A stretch of 64,000 bases of DNA from Microbacterium suaedae (lineage in GTDB: Bacteria; Actinomycetota; Actinomycetes; Actinomycetales; Microbacteriaceae). How positions within the stretch are numbered: the first letter of the stretch is position 1; every line of letters begins with the position of its first letter. The position numbers and the translations under genes were made by a program. Positions 18,728-26,391 of this stretch are shown piece after piece. The DNA is taken from positions 248,001-312,000 of the forward strand of contig NZ_PNFD01000002.1 of NCBI RefSeq assembly GCF_003254645.1. Direction: 5' to 3'. Below the pieces are notes generated by a model. That model did no database searches, was not told the origin of the DNA, and saw only the letters and a list, made by a program, of their open reading frames with translations.

Positions 18728-18841
18728 TCACTCGTCCGACGCGTGGCGGATCGTGCGGCGCGTCGCAAGCTCTTTCGCGTCCGCCGACGCTCGGCGGCTC
18801 ACGTCTGGCAGGAGCCCGACGAGCCACGCGCTCGGATCCAT
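18728..18841 (-). CDS. Putative 37-residue protein downstream of the nitrate reductase gene
   Basis: ATG at 18841 begins 13 bases after the nitrate reductase stop and the frame runs to TGA at 18728. The product starts MDPSAWLVGLLPDV and continues with an Ala/Arg-rich helix. No clear ribosome site; it could be reached by re-initiation. Family not recognised, so existence is tentative. Confidence 0.3.
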   Translation of the reverse strand: MDPSAWLVGLLPDVSRRASADAKELATRRTIRHASDE

Positions 18842-18854
18842 GCGGCCAGCCTAC

Positions 18855-20942
18855 TCAGGCGACCGCCTCGACTGTCACGACGGCGTTCTTGAACTCGGGC
18901 ATGGCGCTGTGGGGATCGGTGGCCGCGCTCGTCAGCAGGTTCGCGCTCTCGGATCCGGCGTAGTGGAACGGCAGGAACACGGTGTCGGGCCGGATATCGG
19001 GGCTCAGTTGCACATCGGCCTCGACGGCGCCGCGATGATTCGTCAGGCGGATCCGCGACCCGTCGTCGATCGCGCGATCGCGCGCTGTGACGGGGTGCAT
19101 CTGCGCGACCAGGCGCGGGTTCGGCTCATTCAGCTCGGCGACGCGGCGCGTCTGCGTGCCCGACTGATAGTGCTCGAGAATTCGCCCCGTCACGAGGCTC
19201 AGTTCGGAACCGTGCGGCGTCTCGGGGCGGCGCGGGCGCACCGACACGAACCGCGCTCGCCCGTCGTCGTGCGCGAAGCGGTCGAGGAACACGCGTGGCG
19301 TACCGGAGGATCCCTGTGGGTACGGCCAGTGTGCCGCGAGGCCCGTGTCGAGCAGCTCGTGCGAGAGCCCGGAGTAATCGCTGAGCCCGCCCGCGCTCGC
19401 CCGGGCGAGCTCGTCGAAGACCTCGGCGGGATCGAGCGACCACGCGCCGGGCGCATCGAGGCGCGCGGCGAGCTCCCGCAGGATCCACAGCTCGCTGCGC
19501 GCGCCGGGAGGCGGATCGATGGCCTTGCGTCGGCGGATGACGCGGCCCTCGAGATTGGTCATCGTGCCCTCCTCCTCGGCCCACTGCAGCACCGGCAGCA
19601 CGATGTCGGCGAGCTGCGCGGTCTCGGAGAGGAAGAAGTCGCTCACGACGAGCAGATCGAGGCGGCCGAGCGCCGCGCGCACCTGCGAGACGTCGGGAGC
19701 CGAGACGACGACGTTCGAGCCGTGCACGAGCAGCGCCCGCACGCCGCCCTCGGCGCCGCAGGACGCGAGCAGCTGCACGGCGGGGATCCCCGGCCCCGGG
19801 ATCGACTCGGGATCCACACCCCAGACGCGCGCGACGTGTGCGCGGGCAGCGGGATCCGTGATCTTGCGGTAGCCCGGCAGTTGGTCGCTCTTCTGGCCGT
19901 GTTCGCGGCCGCCCTGGCCGTTGCCCTGGCCCGTGAGCGTGCCGTAGCCGGATCCCTCTCGGCCGACGAGGCCGAGGAGGAGGGCGAGGTTGATCGCCGC
20001 CGTCGCGGTGTCGGTGCCGTCTGAGTGCTGCTCCACGCCGCGCCCCGTGAGCACGTACGCCGAACGCGCCCCGGCGAGGCGGTGCGCGATGTCGCGGACG
20101 ATGCGCGCGGGCACGCCCGTCACCTGTTCGGTGCGCTCGGGCCACCACGGGGAGACCGAGCGGCGCACGGCGTCGAAGCCCGTCGTGCGCGCATCGACGT
20201 AGTCGCGGTCGTACAGCTCGTCGGCGATGACCACATGGCACACGCCGAGCAGCAGCGCCATATCGGTTCCCGGCGCGGGCTGCACGTGCGTTCCGGCGCC
20301 GTCGGCCGTGAGCCGCGCCGTCGTCGAGCGCCGAGGATCCACGACGATGAGTCCGCCGCGGGCGCGGGCACCCTGGAGGTGCTGCACGAACGGCGGCATC
20401 GTGTCGCCCATGTTCGAGCCCATGACGAGCACGGCATCGGCCGTGTCGAGGTCTGCGAGGGGGAACGGCAGTCCGCGGTCGAGACCGAAGGCGCGGTTCG
20501 CGGCGGCCGCGGCCGACGACATGCAGAACCGGCCGTTGTAGTCGATGCGGCTCGTCCCGAGCGCGATCCGGGCGAATTTGCCCAGCTGGTAGGCCTTCTC
20601 GTTCGTGAGGCCGCCGCCGCCGAAGACGCCGACTGCGTCGGCGCCGCTCTTGCGGCCGATGCGGGTGACCTCGCGGGCGATCCGGTCGAGCACCTCGCTC
20701 CACGCGGCCTCGGCGAAGGATCCGTCTGGCTGACGCACGAGCGGGGTCGTGATCCGGTCGCCGCGCGCGAGCAGATCGGCCGAGGTCCAGCCCTTCTTGC
20801 AGAGCCCGCCCCGGTTCGTCGGAAACTCGCGCCCCGACACGGACACGGGAGCATCGTCGCCCGGCGACGGCGTCAGGGTCATCGCACACTGCAGGGCGCA
20901 ATAGGGGCAGTGCGTATCGGCGGTCGCGGAGACGGGCATCAT
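18855..20942 (-). CDS. nasC: Assimilatory nitrate reductase catalytic subunit (Mo-bisMGD)
   Basis: 695-residue cytoplasmic DMSO-reductase family enzyme reducing nitrate to nitrite. N-terminal 4Fe-4S site: Cys12, Cys15, Cys19 and Cys48 (CPYCALQC ... GLCKKGW). Mo-cofactor domains follow: DYNGRFCMSSAAA, GSNMGDTMPP, GQGNGQGGREHGQKSDQLPG. The C-terminal domain carries TGRILEHYQSGTQTRR, the cofactor-binding segment of nitrate reductases. It has no C-terminal 2Fe-2S extension; that domain is on the flavoprotein gene before it. ATG at 20942 overlaps that gene's stop (ATGA). Needs the Mo genes at 24822-33435. Confidence 0.92.
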   Translation of the reverse strand: MMPVSATADTHCPYCALQCAMTLTPSPGDDAPVSVSGREFPTNRGGLCKKGWTSADLLARGDRITTPLVRQPDGSFAEAAWSEVLDRIAREVTRIGRKSGADAVGVFGGGGLTNEKAYQLGKFARIALGTSRIDYNGRFCMSSAAAAANRAFGLDRGLPFPLADLDTADAVLVMGSNMGDTMPPFVQHLQGARARGGLIVVDPRRSTTARLTADGAGTHVQPAPGTDMALLLGVCHVVIADELYDRDYVDARTTGFDAVRRSVSPWWPERTEQVTGVPARIVRDIAHRLAGARSAYVLTGRGVEQHSDGTDTATAAINLALLLGLVGREGSGYGTLTGQGNGQGGREHGQKSDQLPGYRKITDPAARAHVARVWGVDPESIPGPGIPAVQLLASCGAEGGVRALLVHGSNVVVSAPDVSQVRAALGRLDLLVVSDFFLSETAQLADIVLPVLQWAEEEGTMTNLEGRVIRRRKAIDPPPGARSELWILRELAARLDAPGAWSLDPAEVFDELARASAGGLSDYSGLSHELLDTGLAAHWPYPQGSSGTPRVFLDRFAHDDGRARFVSVRPRRPETPHGSELSLVTGRILEHYQSGTQTRRVAELNEPNPRLVAQMHPVTARDRAIDDGSRIRLTNHRGAVEADVQLSPDIRPDTVFLPFHYAGSESANLLTSAATDPHSAMPEFKNAVVTVEAVA

Positions 20943-22477
20943 GCCGGCTGCTCCGTCAGCTCGGTGAGCATCTCGGCGATGCGGGCTCGGCACCCGCCGC
21001 ATCCTGTGCCGGCCCGGGTGCAGCGGCCGACGTCCTCGACCGTTGTGCACTCGTGCTCCCGCGCCGCGTCCTCGATCGCGCCCGCCGTCACGGCGTTGCA
21101 CATGCACACCGTCTGATCGCGGCCGCCAGCCGGGAGAGCCTCTTCTCCGACAGCGTCGAGCCGCAGCAGCAGCGAACGGTCGCTCGGCAATTCGCCGCGC
21201 CGCTGGTAGAGCACGCTCAGCTCGGCAGCTGTGCGGGGCATGCCGACCGAGACGAAGCCGTCGAGCACGCCGTCGGTCGTCGCCATCGCGACGTAGGTGC
21301 CGTGCTGCGGATCCGCCCACATCGCAACCTCGGGCGCCCGTTCGCCGTGCGGGACGGGCGCGAAGGGATCCGCGGGGACGGCGCCAGCGGCGACGAGGTC
21401 GACATGCGACGCCTTCATGAGCACGACCCCGGGCACGTCTTCGACATAGTCGGGCTCGGCCCAGCCGTCGAGCTCTGCGAGCAGGGAACGGGCGAGCCAC
21501 TCGGCCTGGCGCCAGCCGGGCCCCACGAGACCGCTCGCGCCACCCGGAACCTCGCGGTCGTGGAGGTGAGTGGCGGGATCCGCCACGTGCGCGACGTCGC
21601 CAATCGCATGGATCCGCGGATCCGACCACGAACGCAGCCGGTTGTCGACGAGCACGCCGCGCGCCGTGCGCAGGCCCGCCTCGACCGCCAGCTCCGTTCG
21701 TGGGCGCACACCGCACGACAACACGAGCAGATCGGCCTCGATGCGCTTGCCGTCGCCCGAGACGAGCGCCCGGAAGGTGCGGCGCCCGGCGACCTCGTGC
21801 GTGACGATCGCCTCTGCGCGTGTGTGCGGTACGACCGTGACCCCCGCGCGGTCGAGCTGGTCGACGAGTACGCGCGCCGAGCCGCGATCGAGTTGCCGGG
21901 GCATCGGGATCGGACCGAAGTGCGCGAGCTGGGGGAGAGCGCCCGCCTCGGCGAGCAGCAACGCGAGTTCGAGCCCGAGAACGCCTGCGCCGAGCACGGC
22001 GACCCGCCCGCCTGCGTCGACGACGTGCTTGACCCGCTCGGCGTCCGCGAGCGAGCGGAGCGCGCACACGCCGTCGGTGAGACGGGGGTCGAGGCCCGGA
22101 GCCCCCGGATCCGCCTGCTCGAGGCCGTCGAGGGCCGGCACGTTCGCCTGGGCGCCCGTCGCGAGCACGAGACGGTCATAGGCGATCCGACCGCCGCCGT
22201 CGAGCTCCACCTCGCGGTCCTCCGCGAGGATCCCGGTCGCGCTACGGCCCGAGAGCACGCGCACGCCGCGAGAGGCGAGCTCGGACGGATCCGCAATCTG
22301 CAGATTCTCGTGCGCGATCTCGCCTGCCGCGTACTCGGCGATGAGGATCCGGTTGTACGGATCGTCGCTTTCGGCGCCGACGATCGTGAGGGCGATGCGC
22401 CCCTCCTCGACGGCCGGCAGAAGCTCCTCTGCGAAGCGCACACCGACCGGTCCGAAGCCGATGAGGACGACGTTCAT
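20939..22477 (-). CDS. nasB: FAD/NAD(P)H oxidoreductase with C-terminal BFD [2Fe-2S] domain, electron donor of nitrate reductase
   Basis: 512 residues, resembling the N-terminal half of NirB. FAD loop VVLIGFGPVGVRFAEEL at the N-terminus, NAD(P) loop VAVLGAGVLGLELALLL near residue 155, and AIGDVAHVADPATH for FAD ribityl binding. The last 70 residues are a BFD-like domain with CMCNAV and CTRAGTGCGGC, ligands for a [2Fe-2S] cluster. It should pass electrons from NAD(P)H to the adjacent nitrate reductase. ATG at 22477 begins right at the FAD loop; a longer upstream reading has no homology. Lies 34 bases after the transporter. Confidence 0.88.
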   Translation of the reverse strand: MNVVLIGFGPVGVRFAEELLPAVEEGRIALTIVGAESDDPYNRILIAEYAAGEIAHENLQIADPSELASRGVRVLSGRSATGILAEDREVELDGGGRIAYDRLVLATGAQANVPALDGLEQADPGAPGLDPRLTDGVCALRSLADAERVKHVVDAGGRVAVLGAGVLGLELALLLAEAGALPQLAHFGPIPMPRQLDRGSARVLVDQLDRAGVTVVPHTRAEAIVTHEVAGRRTFRALVSGDGKRIEADLLVLSCGVRPRTELAVEAGLRTARGVLVDNRLRSWSDPRIHAIGDVAHVADPATHLHDREVPGGASGLVGPGWRQAEWLARSLLAELDGWAEPDYVEDVPGVVLMKASHVDLVAAGAVPADPFAPVPHGERAPEVAMWADPQHGTYVAMATTDGVLDGFVSVGMPRTAAELSVLYQRRGELPSDRSLLLRLDAVGEEALPAGGRDQTVCMCNAVTAGAIEDAAREHECTTVEDVGRCTRAGTGCGGCRARIAEMLTELTEQPA

Positions 22478-22511
22478 CGGGGACGTGGATCCCTGCGTGC
22501 CCGCCACGACG

Positions 22512-23903
22512 TCAGACGATCCGTCCGGCGAGCGAGCGGCGCGGGACGAGGTAGACGACCGCCGTGAGGATGCCGAGCACCGCATAGGCGCCGATGAAAC
22601 CGTAGAACGCCGGCACGTACCCTCCCGTGGCCTGCTGCGAGAGGTTCAGCACCTGCGGGACGAAGAAGCCGCCGTACGCGCCGAGCGCCGAGATGATCCC
22701 GAGGGCGGCGGCGCCCTTGCGCTGCGCGCCGACCGCGTGTTCCTCACCCGCCGTCGCAGCACCGCGGGCGGCGAAGATCGACGGGATCATGCGATACGTC
22801 GCGCCGTTCGCGATGCCCGTCGCGCTGAACAGGACGAGGAAGCAGGCGAGGAAGACCCAGAAGCTCGCGAGAGGAAGGGTCAGCACGACCGCGAGCGTCG
22901 CTGCGATCATCCCGCCGAAGGAGACCACCGTCATGCGCGCGCCGCCGAAGCGGTCGGCGAGGCGCCCGCCGTAGGGGCGAGTGAGGGATCCGACGAGCGC
23001 GCCGAGGAACGCGAGCGACAGTCCCGCGCCGAAAACCTGGAAGGTCGAGAACTCGGGGAACTGGTCGGCGATGAGCTTCGGGAACACGCTCGCGAATCCG
23101 ATAAAGGATCCGAAGGTGCCGATGTAGAGGAGCGCCATGATCCAGAGGTGGGGCTCCTTCAGGGCGGCCGCCGCGCCGGCGAAGTCGCTCTTGGCGGTGG
23201 AGAGATTGTCCATGAACCGCCACGCGCCCCAGATGGCGACGAGGATGAACGGCACCCAGATGAAGCCGGCGAGCTGGATGTTGAGCGTGCCGACGGCGCC
23301 GAGGGTGACGGCGATCGGAACGATCAGCTGTGCGATCGCCGCGCCGATGTTGCCGCCGGCCGCGTTGAGCCCGAGCGCCCAGCCCTTCTCGCGCTGCGGG
23401 AAGAAGTAGGTGATGTTCGCCATCGAGCTGGCGAAGTTGCCGCCGCCGAGCCCGCCGAGGGCCGCGACGAGCAGCAGGACGGGGTAGGGAGTCTCGGGAT
23501 TCTGCACGACGACGCCGAGGAGGATCGCCGGGATCAGCAGAAGCGCCGCGGAGATGATCGTCCAGTTGCGCCCGCCGAATCGCGCCACCATGAACGTGTA
23601 GGGGAAGCGCAGCGTCGCACCGACGAGACTCGCGACCGAGATGAGCCAGAACTGCTGCGTCGACGTGAGCGCGAAGCCCGCGGCGGGGAGCATCACGACG
23701 ACGATGCTCCACAGCTGCCACACCACGAAGCCGAGGAACTCGGCGAACACCGACCAGCCGAGGTTCCGCTTGGCGATCGTGCGGCCCTCCGCCTCCCACT
23801 GGGCCGGATCCTCGGCGTTCCAGCCGTCGATCCAGCGTCCGGGACGGACCGCAAGACCGGAGGCCTCGAGCGGCGTGCGCGTCGTGCTCACGGACGATGC
23901 CAT
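22512..23903 (-). CDS. narK: Nitrate/nitrite transporter, MFS NarK/NasA family
   Basis: 463 residues with about 12 membrane segments and a 45-residue cytosolic N-terminus. Nitrate-porter hallmarks are present: the substrate-binding Arg in GATLRFPYTF and the Gly-rich signature segments GGLGGGNFASSMANITYFF and ALGLNAAGGNIGAAIAQ. First gene of the narK-nasB-nasC operon, so nitrate import and reduction are made together. GAGC/AAGGAGC-like ribosome site on the - strand before ATG 23903. Promoter elements at 23943-24008. Confidence 0.92.
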   Translation of the reverse strand: MASSVSTTRTPLEASGLAVRPGRWIDGWNAEDPAQWEAEGRTIAKRNLGWSVFAEFLGFVVWQLWSIVVVMLPAAGFALTSTQQFWLISVASLVGATLRFPYTFMVARFGGRNWTIISAALLLIPAILLGVVVQNPETPYPVLLLVAALGGLGGGNFASSMANITYFFPQREKGWALGLNAAGGNIGAAIAQLIVPIAVTLGAVGTLNIQLAGFIWVPFILVAIWGAWRFMDNLSTAKSDFAGAAAALKEPHLWIMALLYIGTFGSFIGFASVFPKLIADQFPEFSTFQVFGAGLSLAFLGALVGSLTRPYGGRLADRFGGARMTVVSFGGMIAATLAVVLTLPLASFWVFLACFLVLFSATGIANGATYRMIPSIFAARGAATAGEEHAVGAQRKGAAALGIISALGAYGGFFVPQVLNLSQQATGGYVPAFYGFIGAYAVLGILTAVVYLVPRRSLAGRIV

Positions 23904-23942
23904 GGCGAGCTCCTTCAGAAGAGAACGGAACGGATGCTCCCG

Positions 23943-23964
23943 ACGCTAGGGATCCGGTGTTTCG
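23943..23964 (-). promoter_or_regulatory. narK promoter: CGAAACACCG-N6-TAGCGT
   Basis: Read on the - strand: CGAAACACCG (23964-23955), six bases, then TAGCGT (23948-23943), a -10 element. The same two elements with the same spacing occur before nirB at 40459-40438, and nowhere else that I noticed. Confidence 0.65.
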
Positions 23965-23981
23965 CACGGCGCTCCCGTCTC

Positions 23982-24008
23982 GTGTCGCGCGCGTCACCTT
24001 TCGATCAC
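23982..24008 (-). promoter_or_regulatory. GlnR-like direct repeats upstream of narK
   Basis: On the - strand GTGAT-N6-GTGAC-N6-GACAC with 11-bp spacing, matching the GTnAC-N6-GAAAC pattern of actinobacterial GlnR boxes with one mismatch in the second unit. It is centred about 50-60 bases upstream of the predicted start, right for an activator. Confidence 0.45.
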
Positions 24009-24037
24009 GCGCCTCCGCCCCGGCCGGGGAAGGCCCC

Positions 24038-24053
24038 GAAACACCGAGGAAAC
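24038..24053 (+). promoter_or_regulatory. GAAAC-N6-GAAAC tandem between narK and trmD
   Basis: Two exact GAAAC units 11 bp apart on the + strand, in the spacer between divergent narK and trmD. Could be an extra GlnR-type half-site pair, facing trmD-mog. Confidence 0.35.
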
Positions 24054-24070
24054 ACGCCCATCCCGTCATT

Positions 24071-24114
24071 TCTGGCACATCCCGTAGCGGGAATCGGTGA
24101 AGGGAAGTGCCAGA
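24071..24114. promoter_or_regulatory. Inverted repeat TCTGGCAC ... GTGCCAGA before trmD
   Basis: Eight-base arms at 24071-24078 and 24107-24114, with a smaller CCCG-TAG-CGGG repeat (24081-24091) between them. The right arm lies where a -35 region for the TAGCAT -10 (24124-24129) is expected, so it may be an operator. Confidence 0.35.
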
Positions 24115-24123
24115 GATGAGGAA

Positions 24124-24129
24124 TAGCAT
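24124..24129 (+). promoter_or_regulatory. -10 element TAGCAT, leaderless promoter of trmD
   Basis: Six bases separate TAGCAT from the trmD ATG at 24136. Confidence 0.55.
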
Positions 24130-24135
24130 CGAGGA

Positions 24136-24825
24136 ATGCGCATCGACATCGTCACGATCTTCCCGACGTTCTTCGACGTGCTCGATGTGTCGCTCATCGG
24201 CCGGGCGCGCGAGACGGGAATCCTCGACGTGCGCGTGCACGATCTGCGCGACTGGACCCACGACCGCCATCGCACGGTCGACGACACCCCGTACGGCGGC
24301 GGCGCCGGCATGGTGATGAAGCCCGAGCCGTGGGGCGAGGCTCTCGACGAGATCCTCGACGAGGACGCCGTGCTCGTCGTCCCCACTCCGTCCGGAGAGG
24401 TGTTCACACAGGCGACCGCACGTGAGTTCGCCGACGAGGGCCAGCTCGTCTTCGCGTGCGGCCGCTACGAGGGAATCGATCAGCGCGTCCTCGACCACTA
24501 CGCCTCCCGCGGTCGGGTGCGGTTCGTCAGCATCGGCGACTACGTGCTCAACGGCGGTGAGGTCGCGGCGATGGCGATGATCGAGGCCGTCGGGCGCCTC
24601 GTGCCCGGCGTCGTCGGCAACCCCGAGAGCCTCGTCGAGGAATCCCACGAGCTCGGGATGCTCGAGTACCCGATCTACACGAAGCCCGCCGAATGGCGCG
24701 GGCTCGCGGTTCCCGATGTTCTGCTTAGCGGGCATCATGGGAAGGTCGCGGAATGGCGCCGGGAACAGGCGCTCGCCCGCACGCGCGAACGCCGCCCCGA
24801 GCTGCTGGAAGGATCCGCGGAATGA
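24136..24825 (+). CDS. trmD: tRNA (guanine-37-N1)-methyltransferase TrmD
   Basis: 229-residue SPOUT enzyme with the knotted SAM site; methylates G37 next to the anticodon and prevents +1 frameshifts. Signature segments: [42 protein letters not shown], and [15 protein letters not shown] with the knot. In most actinobacteria it sits between rimM and rplS; here it is alone among nitrate and Mo-cofactor genes, and rplS is about 17 kb away. The stop overlaps mog (ATGA), coupling a core translation gene to cofactor synthesis. Confidence 0.95.
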   Translation: MRIDIVTIFPTFFDVLDVSLIGRARETGILDVRVHDLRDWTHDRHRTVDDTPYGGGAGMVMKPEPWGEALDEILDEDAVLVVPTPSGEVFTQATAREFADEGQLVFACGRYEGIDQRVLDHYASRGRVRFVSIGDYVLNGGEVAAMAMIEAVGRLVPGVVGNPESLVEESHELGMLEYPIYTKPAEWRGLAVPDVLLSGHHGKVAEWRREQALARTRERRPELLEGSAE

Positions 24826-25316
24826 GCGAAGCAGGCGTCCCCCTGCGCGCCGCGGTCGTCACCGTGAGCGACCGATCGGCCGCGGGCGAGCGTGAGGACC
24901 GCGGGGGCCCGGTGGCCGTCGCCGCACTCCGCAAGGCCGGTTTCGAGACGGGCGACGCGACGATCGTCCCTGACGGAGCCGACAGTGTGGCCGAGGCGTT
25001 GACAGAGGCGCTCGCCGCGGGCGCGCGCCTCGTCGTCACAACGGGCGGAACCGGCATCTCACCGCGCGACCTCACACCCGAGGGTACGGCGCGCATCATC
25101 GACCGGCCTCTGCCGGGGATCGCCGAGGAGCTGCGACGGATCGGCGCCGCCGTGGCCCCGGGCGGCCTGCTCTCTCGCGGGATCGCGGGAACCGCGGGGA
25201 CGGCCCTCGTCGTCAACCTGCCCGGTTCGCCGGGAGGCGTGCGCGATGGCATGGAGATGATCCTCCGCGTCGCAGACCACGCGCTCGGCCAGCTCGAGGG
25301 GAGCGATCATGGGTGA
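24822..25316 (+). CDS. mog: Molybdopterin adenylyltransferase (Mog/MoaB family)
   Basis: 164 residues. Activates molybdopterin with AMP before metal insertion by MoeA. Family marks: [20 protein letters not shown], then [17 protein letters not shown], and [18 protein letters not shown] near the C-terminus. ATG in an ATGA overlap with trmD, and it overlaps moaE by eight bases, so trmD-mog-moaE form one coupled unit. Confidence 0.91.
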   Translation: MSEAGVPLRAAVVTVSDRSAAGEREDRGGPVAVAALRKAGFETGDATIVPDGADSVAEALTEALAAGARLVVTTGGTGISPRDLTPEGTARIIDRPLPGIAEELRRIGAAVAPGGLLSRGIAGTAGTALVVNLPGSPGGVRDGMEMILRVADHALGQLEGSDHG

Positions 25317-25737
25317 GGTCAGGCGCGCGGCGATCAGCGCGGATCCGATCCTGCTGGAGGCGCACCTCGCGGCCGTGGACGACCCGCGCATGGGCGCGGA
25401 GACGAGCTTCGTCGGTCGCGTGCGCGATCACGACCCCGACGCGACGGGCGCCGTTGCGGCGCTGGAGTACACGTCCCATCCCGACGCCGAGAGGATTCTC
25501 GGCGAGATCGCCGCGCGCGCGGCCGAGCGCACGGGATCCCTCGTGGCCGTGAGCCACCGGATCGGCCGACTCGAGGTCGGCGACGCCGCCGTGGTCATCG
25601 CCGTCGCGGCGCCGCATCGCGCCGAGGCCTTCGACGCCTGCCGCGCCGTCATCGAGGACATCAAGCGCGAGCTGCCCGTGTGGAAACGCCAGATCGAGAC
25701 CGACGGTCAGGCGAGCTGGAAGGGCATCGGGGGCTGA
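25309..25737 (+). CDS. moaE: Molybdopterin synthase catalytic subunit MoaE
   Basis: 142 residues. Converts cyclic pyranopterin to molybdopterin using sulfur carried by MoaD. ETSFVGRVRDHDP near residue 32, VAVSHRIGRLEVGD and PVWKRQIETDG with the active-site Lys near the C-terminus. Faces moaD convergently with 16 bases between stops, an unusual layout for subunits of one enzyme. Confidence 0.93.
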   Translation: MGEVRRAAISADPILLEAHLAAVDDPRMGAETSFVGRVRDHDPDATGAVAALEYTSHPDAERILGEIAARAAERTGSLVAVSHRIGRLEVGDAAVVIAVAAPHRAEAFDACRAVIEDIKRELPVWKRQIETDGQASWKGIGG

Positions 25738-25753
25738 CGCCGCCCGCGGGCCG

Positions 25754-25987
25754 TCACCCGCCCGCGAACGGCGGGAGGATGTCGACCGTGCGGGTATCCG
25801 TGAGAGTGGCGTCGCCGTCGCGTCGGGCGCCGTCGATGAGCACCGCGCACCGCGGGAGGATTCCGCCGAGGCCGGGGTGATCGGCGACGAGGGCGGCGCG
25901 CAACGCGTCGAGGGTGCTCTCGGAACGGGTCTCTTCCGCCGTGCCCGCGGCTTCCTCGGCCGCGGCGAAGAATCGCACGAGCGTCAC
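25754..25987 (-). CDS. moaD: Molybdopterin synthase sulfur carrier MoaD
   Basis: 77-residue ubiquitin-fold protein ending in LPPFAGG; the terminal Gly-Gly is adenylated by MoeB and thiocarboxylated. N-terminus MTLVRFFAAAEEAAG is typical. GTG start at 25987 overlaps the upstream stop (GTGA). Small, but the C-terminal Gly-Gly and setting make the call firm. Confidence 0.9.
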   Translation of the reverse strand: MTLVRFFAAAEEAAGTAEETRSESTLDALRAALVADHPGLGGILPRCAVLIDGARRDGDATLTDTRTVDILPPFAGG

Positions 25988-26247
25988 GATTCCCAGCCCG
26001 TCGAGAGCGCCGTCAGCTTCGCGACCGCGTCGCGTGCCGCCGCGGGATCCTCGGAACGGCCTGCGGCGAGGCCTGCGAGAAACGCCGCCAGCGGGGCGGC
26101 GGGGCGGGCGACGCCGTGGGCCACATCGCGCGCGAGGTCGAGTACGAGCGGGATGTCGATCTCGTCGGCGTCGAGGCCGATCTCGGCGCACGCGGCGCGC
26201 TTCCACTCGTCGAGCGCCTCGGGGGGCAGGTGCTTCTGCTCGCTCAT
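25984..26247 (-). CDS. DUF6457-like small protein of the molybdenum-cofactor locus
   Basis: 87 residues, helical: EALDEWKRAACAEIGLDADE, then LVLDLARDVAHGVARPAAPL and AFLAGLAAGRSEDP. In other actinobacteria this domain occurs alone beside moa genes or at the C-terminus of MobA-type nucleotidyltransferases, as I recall, which suggests a helper role in molybdopterin-guanine dinucleotide formation. No catalytic residues are recognised. Coupled to moaD by a GTGA overlap. ATG at 26247. Confidence 0.75.
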   Translation of the reverse strand: MSEQKHLPPEALDEWKRAACAEIGLDADEIDIPLVLDLARDVAHGVARPAAPLAAFLAGLAAGRSEDPAAARDAVAKLTALSTGWES

Positions 26248-26308
26248 CTCACGTCCTTCCGTCGCCTCGATCTTCCCACGGCGTGCGCCGGGGTGCTGGG
26301 TGCCGCCT

Positions 26309-26362
26309 CCCGAGTGCGGGCGCGCCCATTTTCGCGGTGGCGAGGGCGGAAGCGCACTCGGG
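26309..26362. repeat. Long inverted repeat CCCGAGTGCG ... CGCACTCGGG between moaC and the DUF6457 gene
   Basis: Ten-base perfect arms (26309-26318 and 26353-26362) with a GC-rich 34-base loop. On the - strand it follows the moaC stop and precedes the DUF6457 start, so it could end moaC transcription or shape the leader of the next pair. No T-run. Confidence 0.4.
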
Positions 26363-26391
26363 GCGCGGTGTGAGGCGGATGGCAGGGGACG

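Noticed and set aside
18855-22067. Longer N-terminus for nitrate reductase
   Set aside because: Reading beyond 20942 crosses the flavoprotein gene in another frame; the 4Fe-4S Cys motif begins 12 residues after ATG 20942, as in the family.
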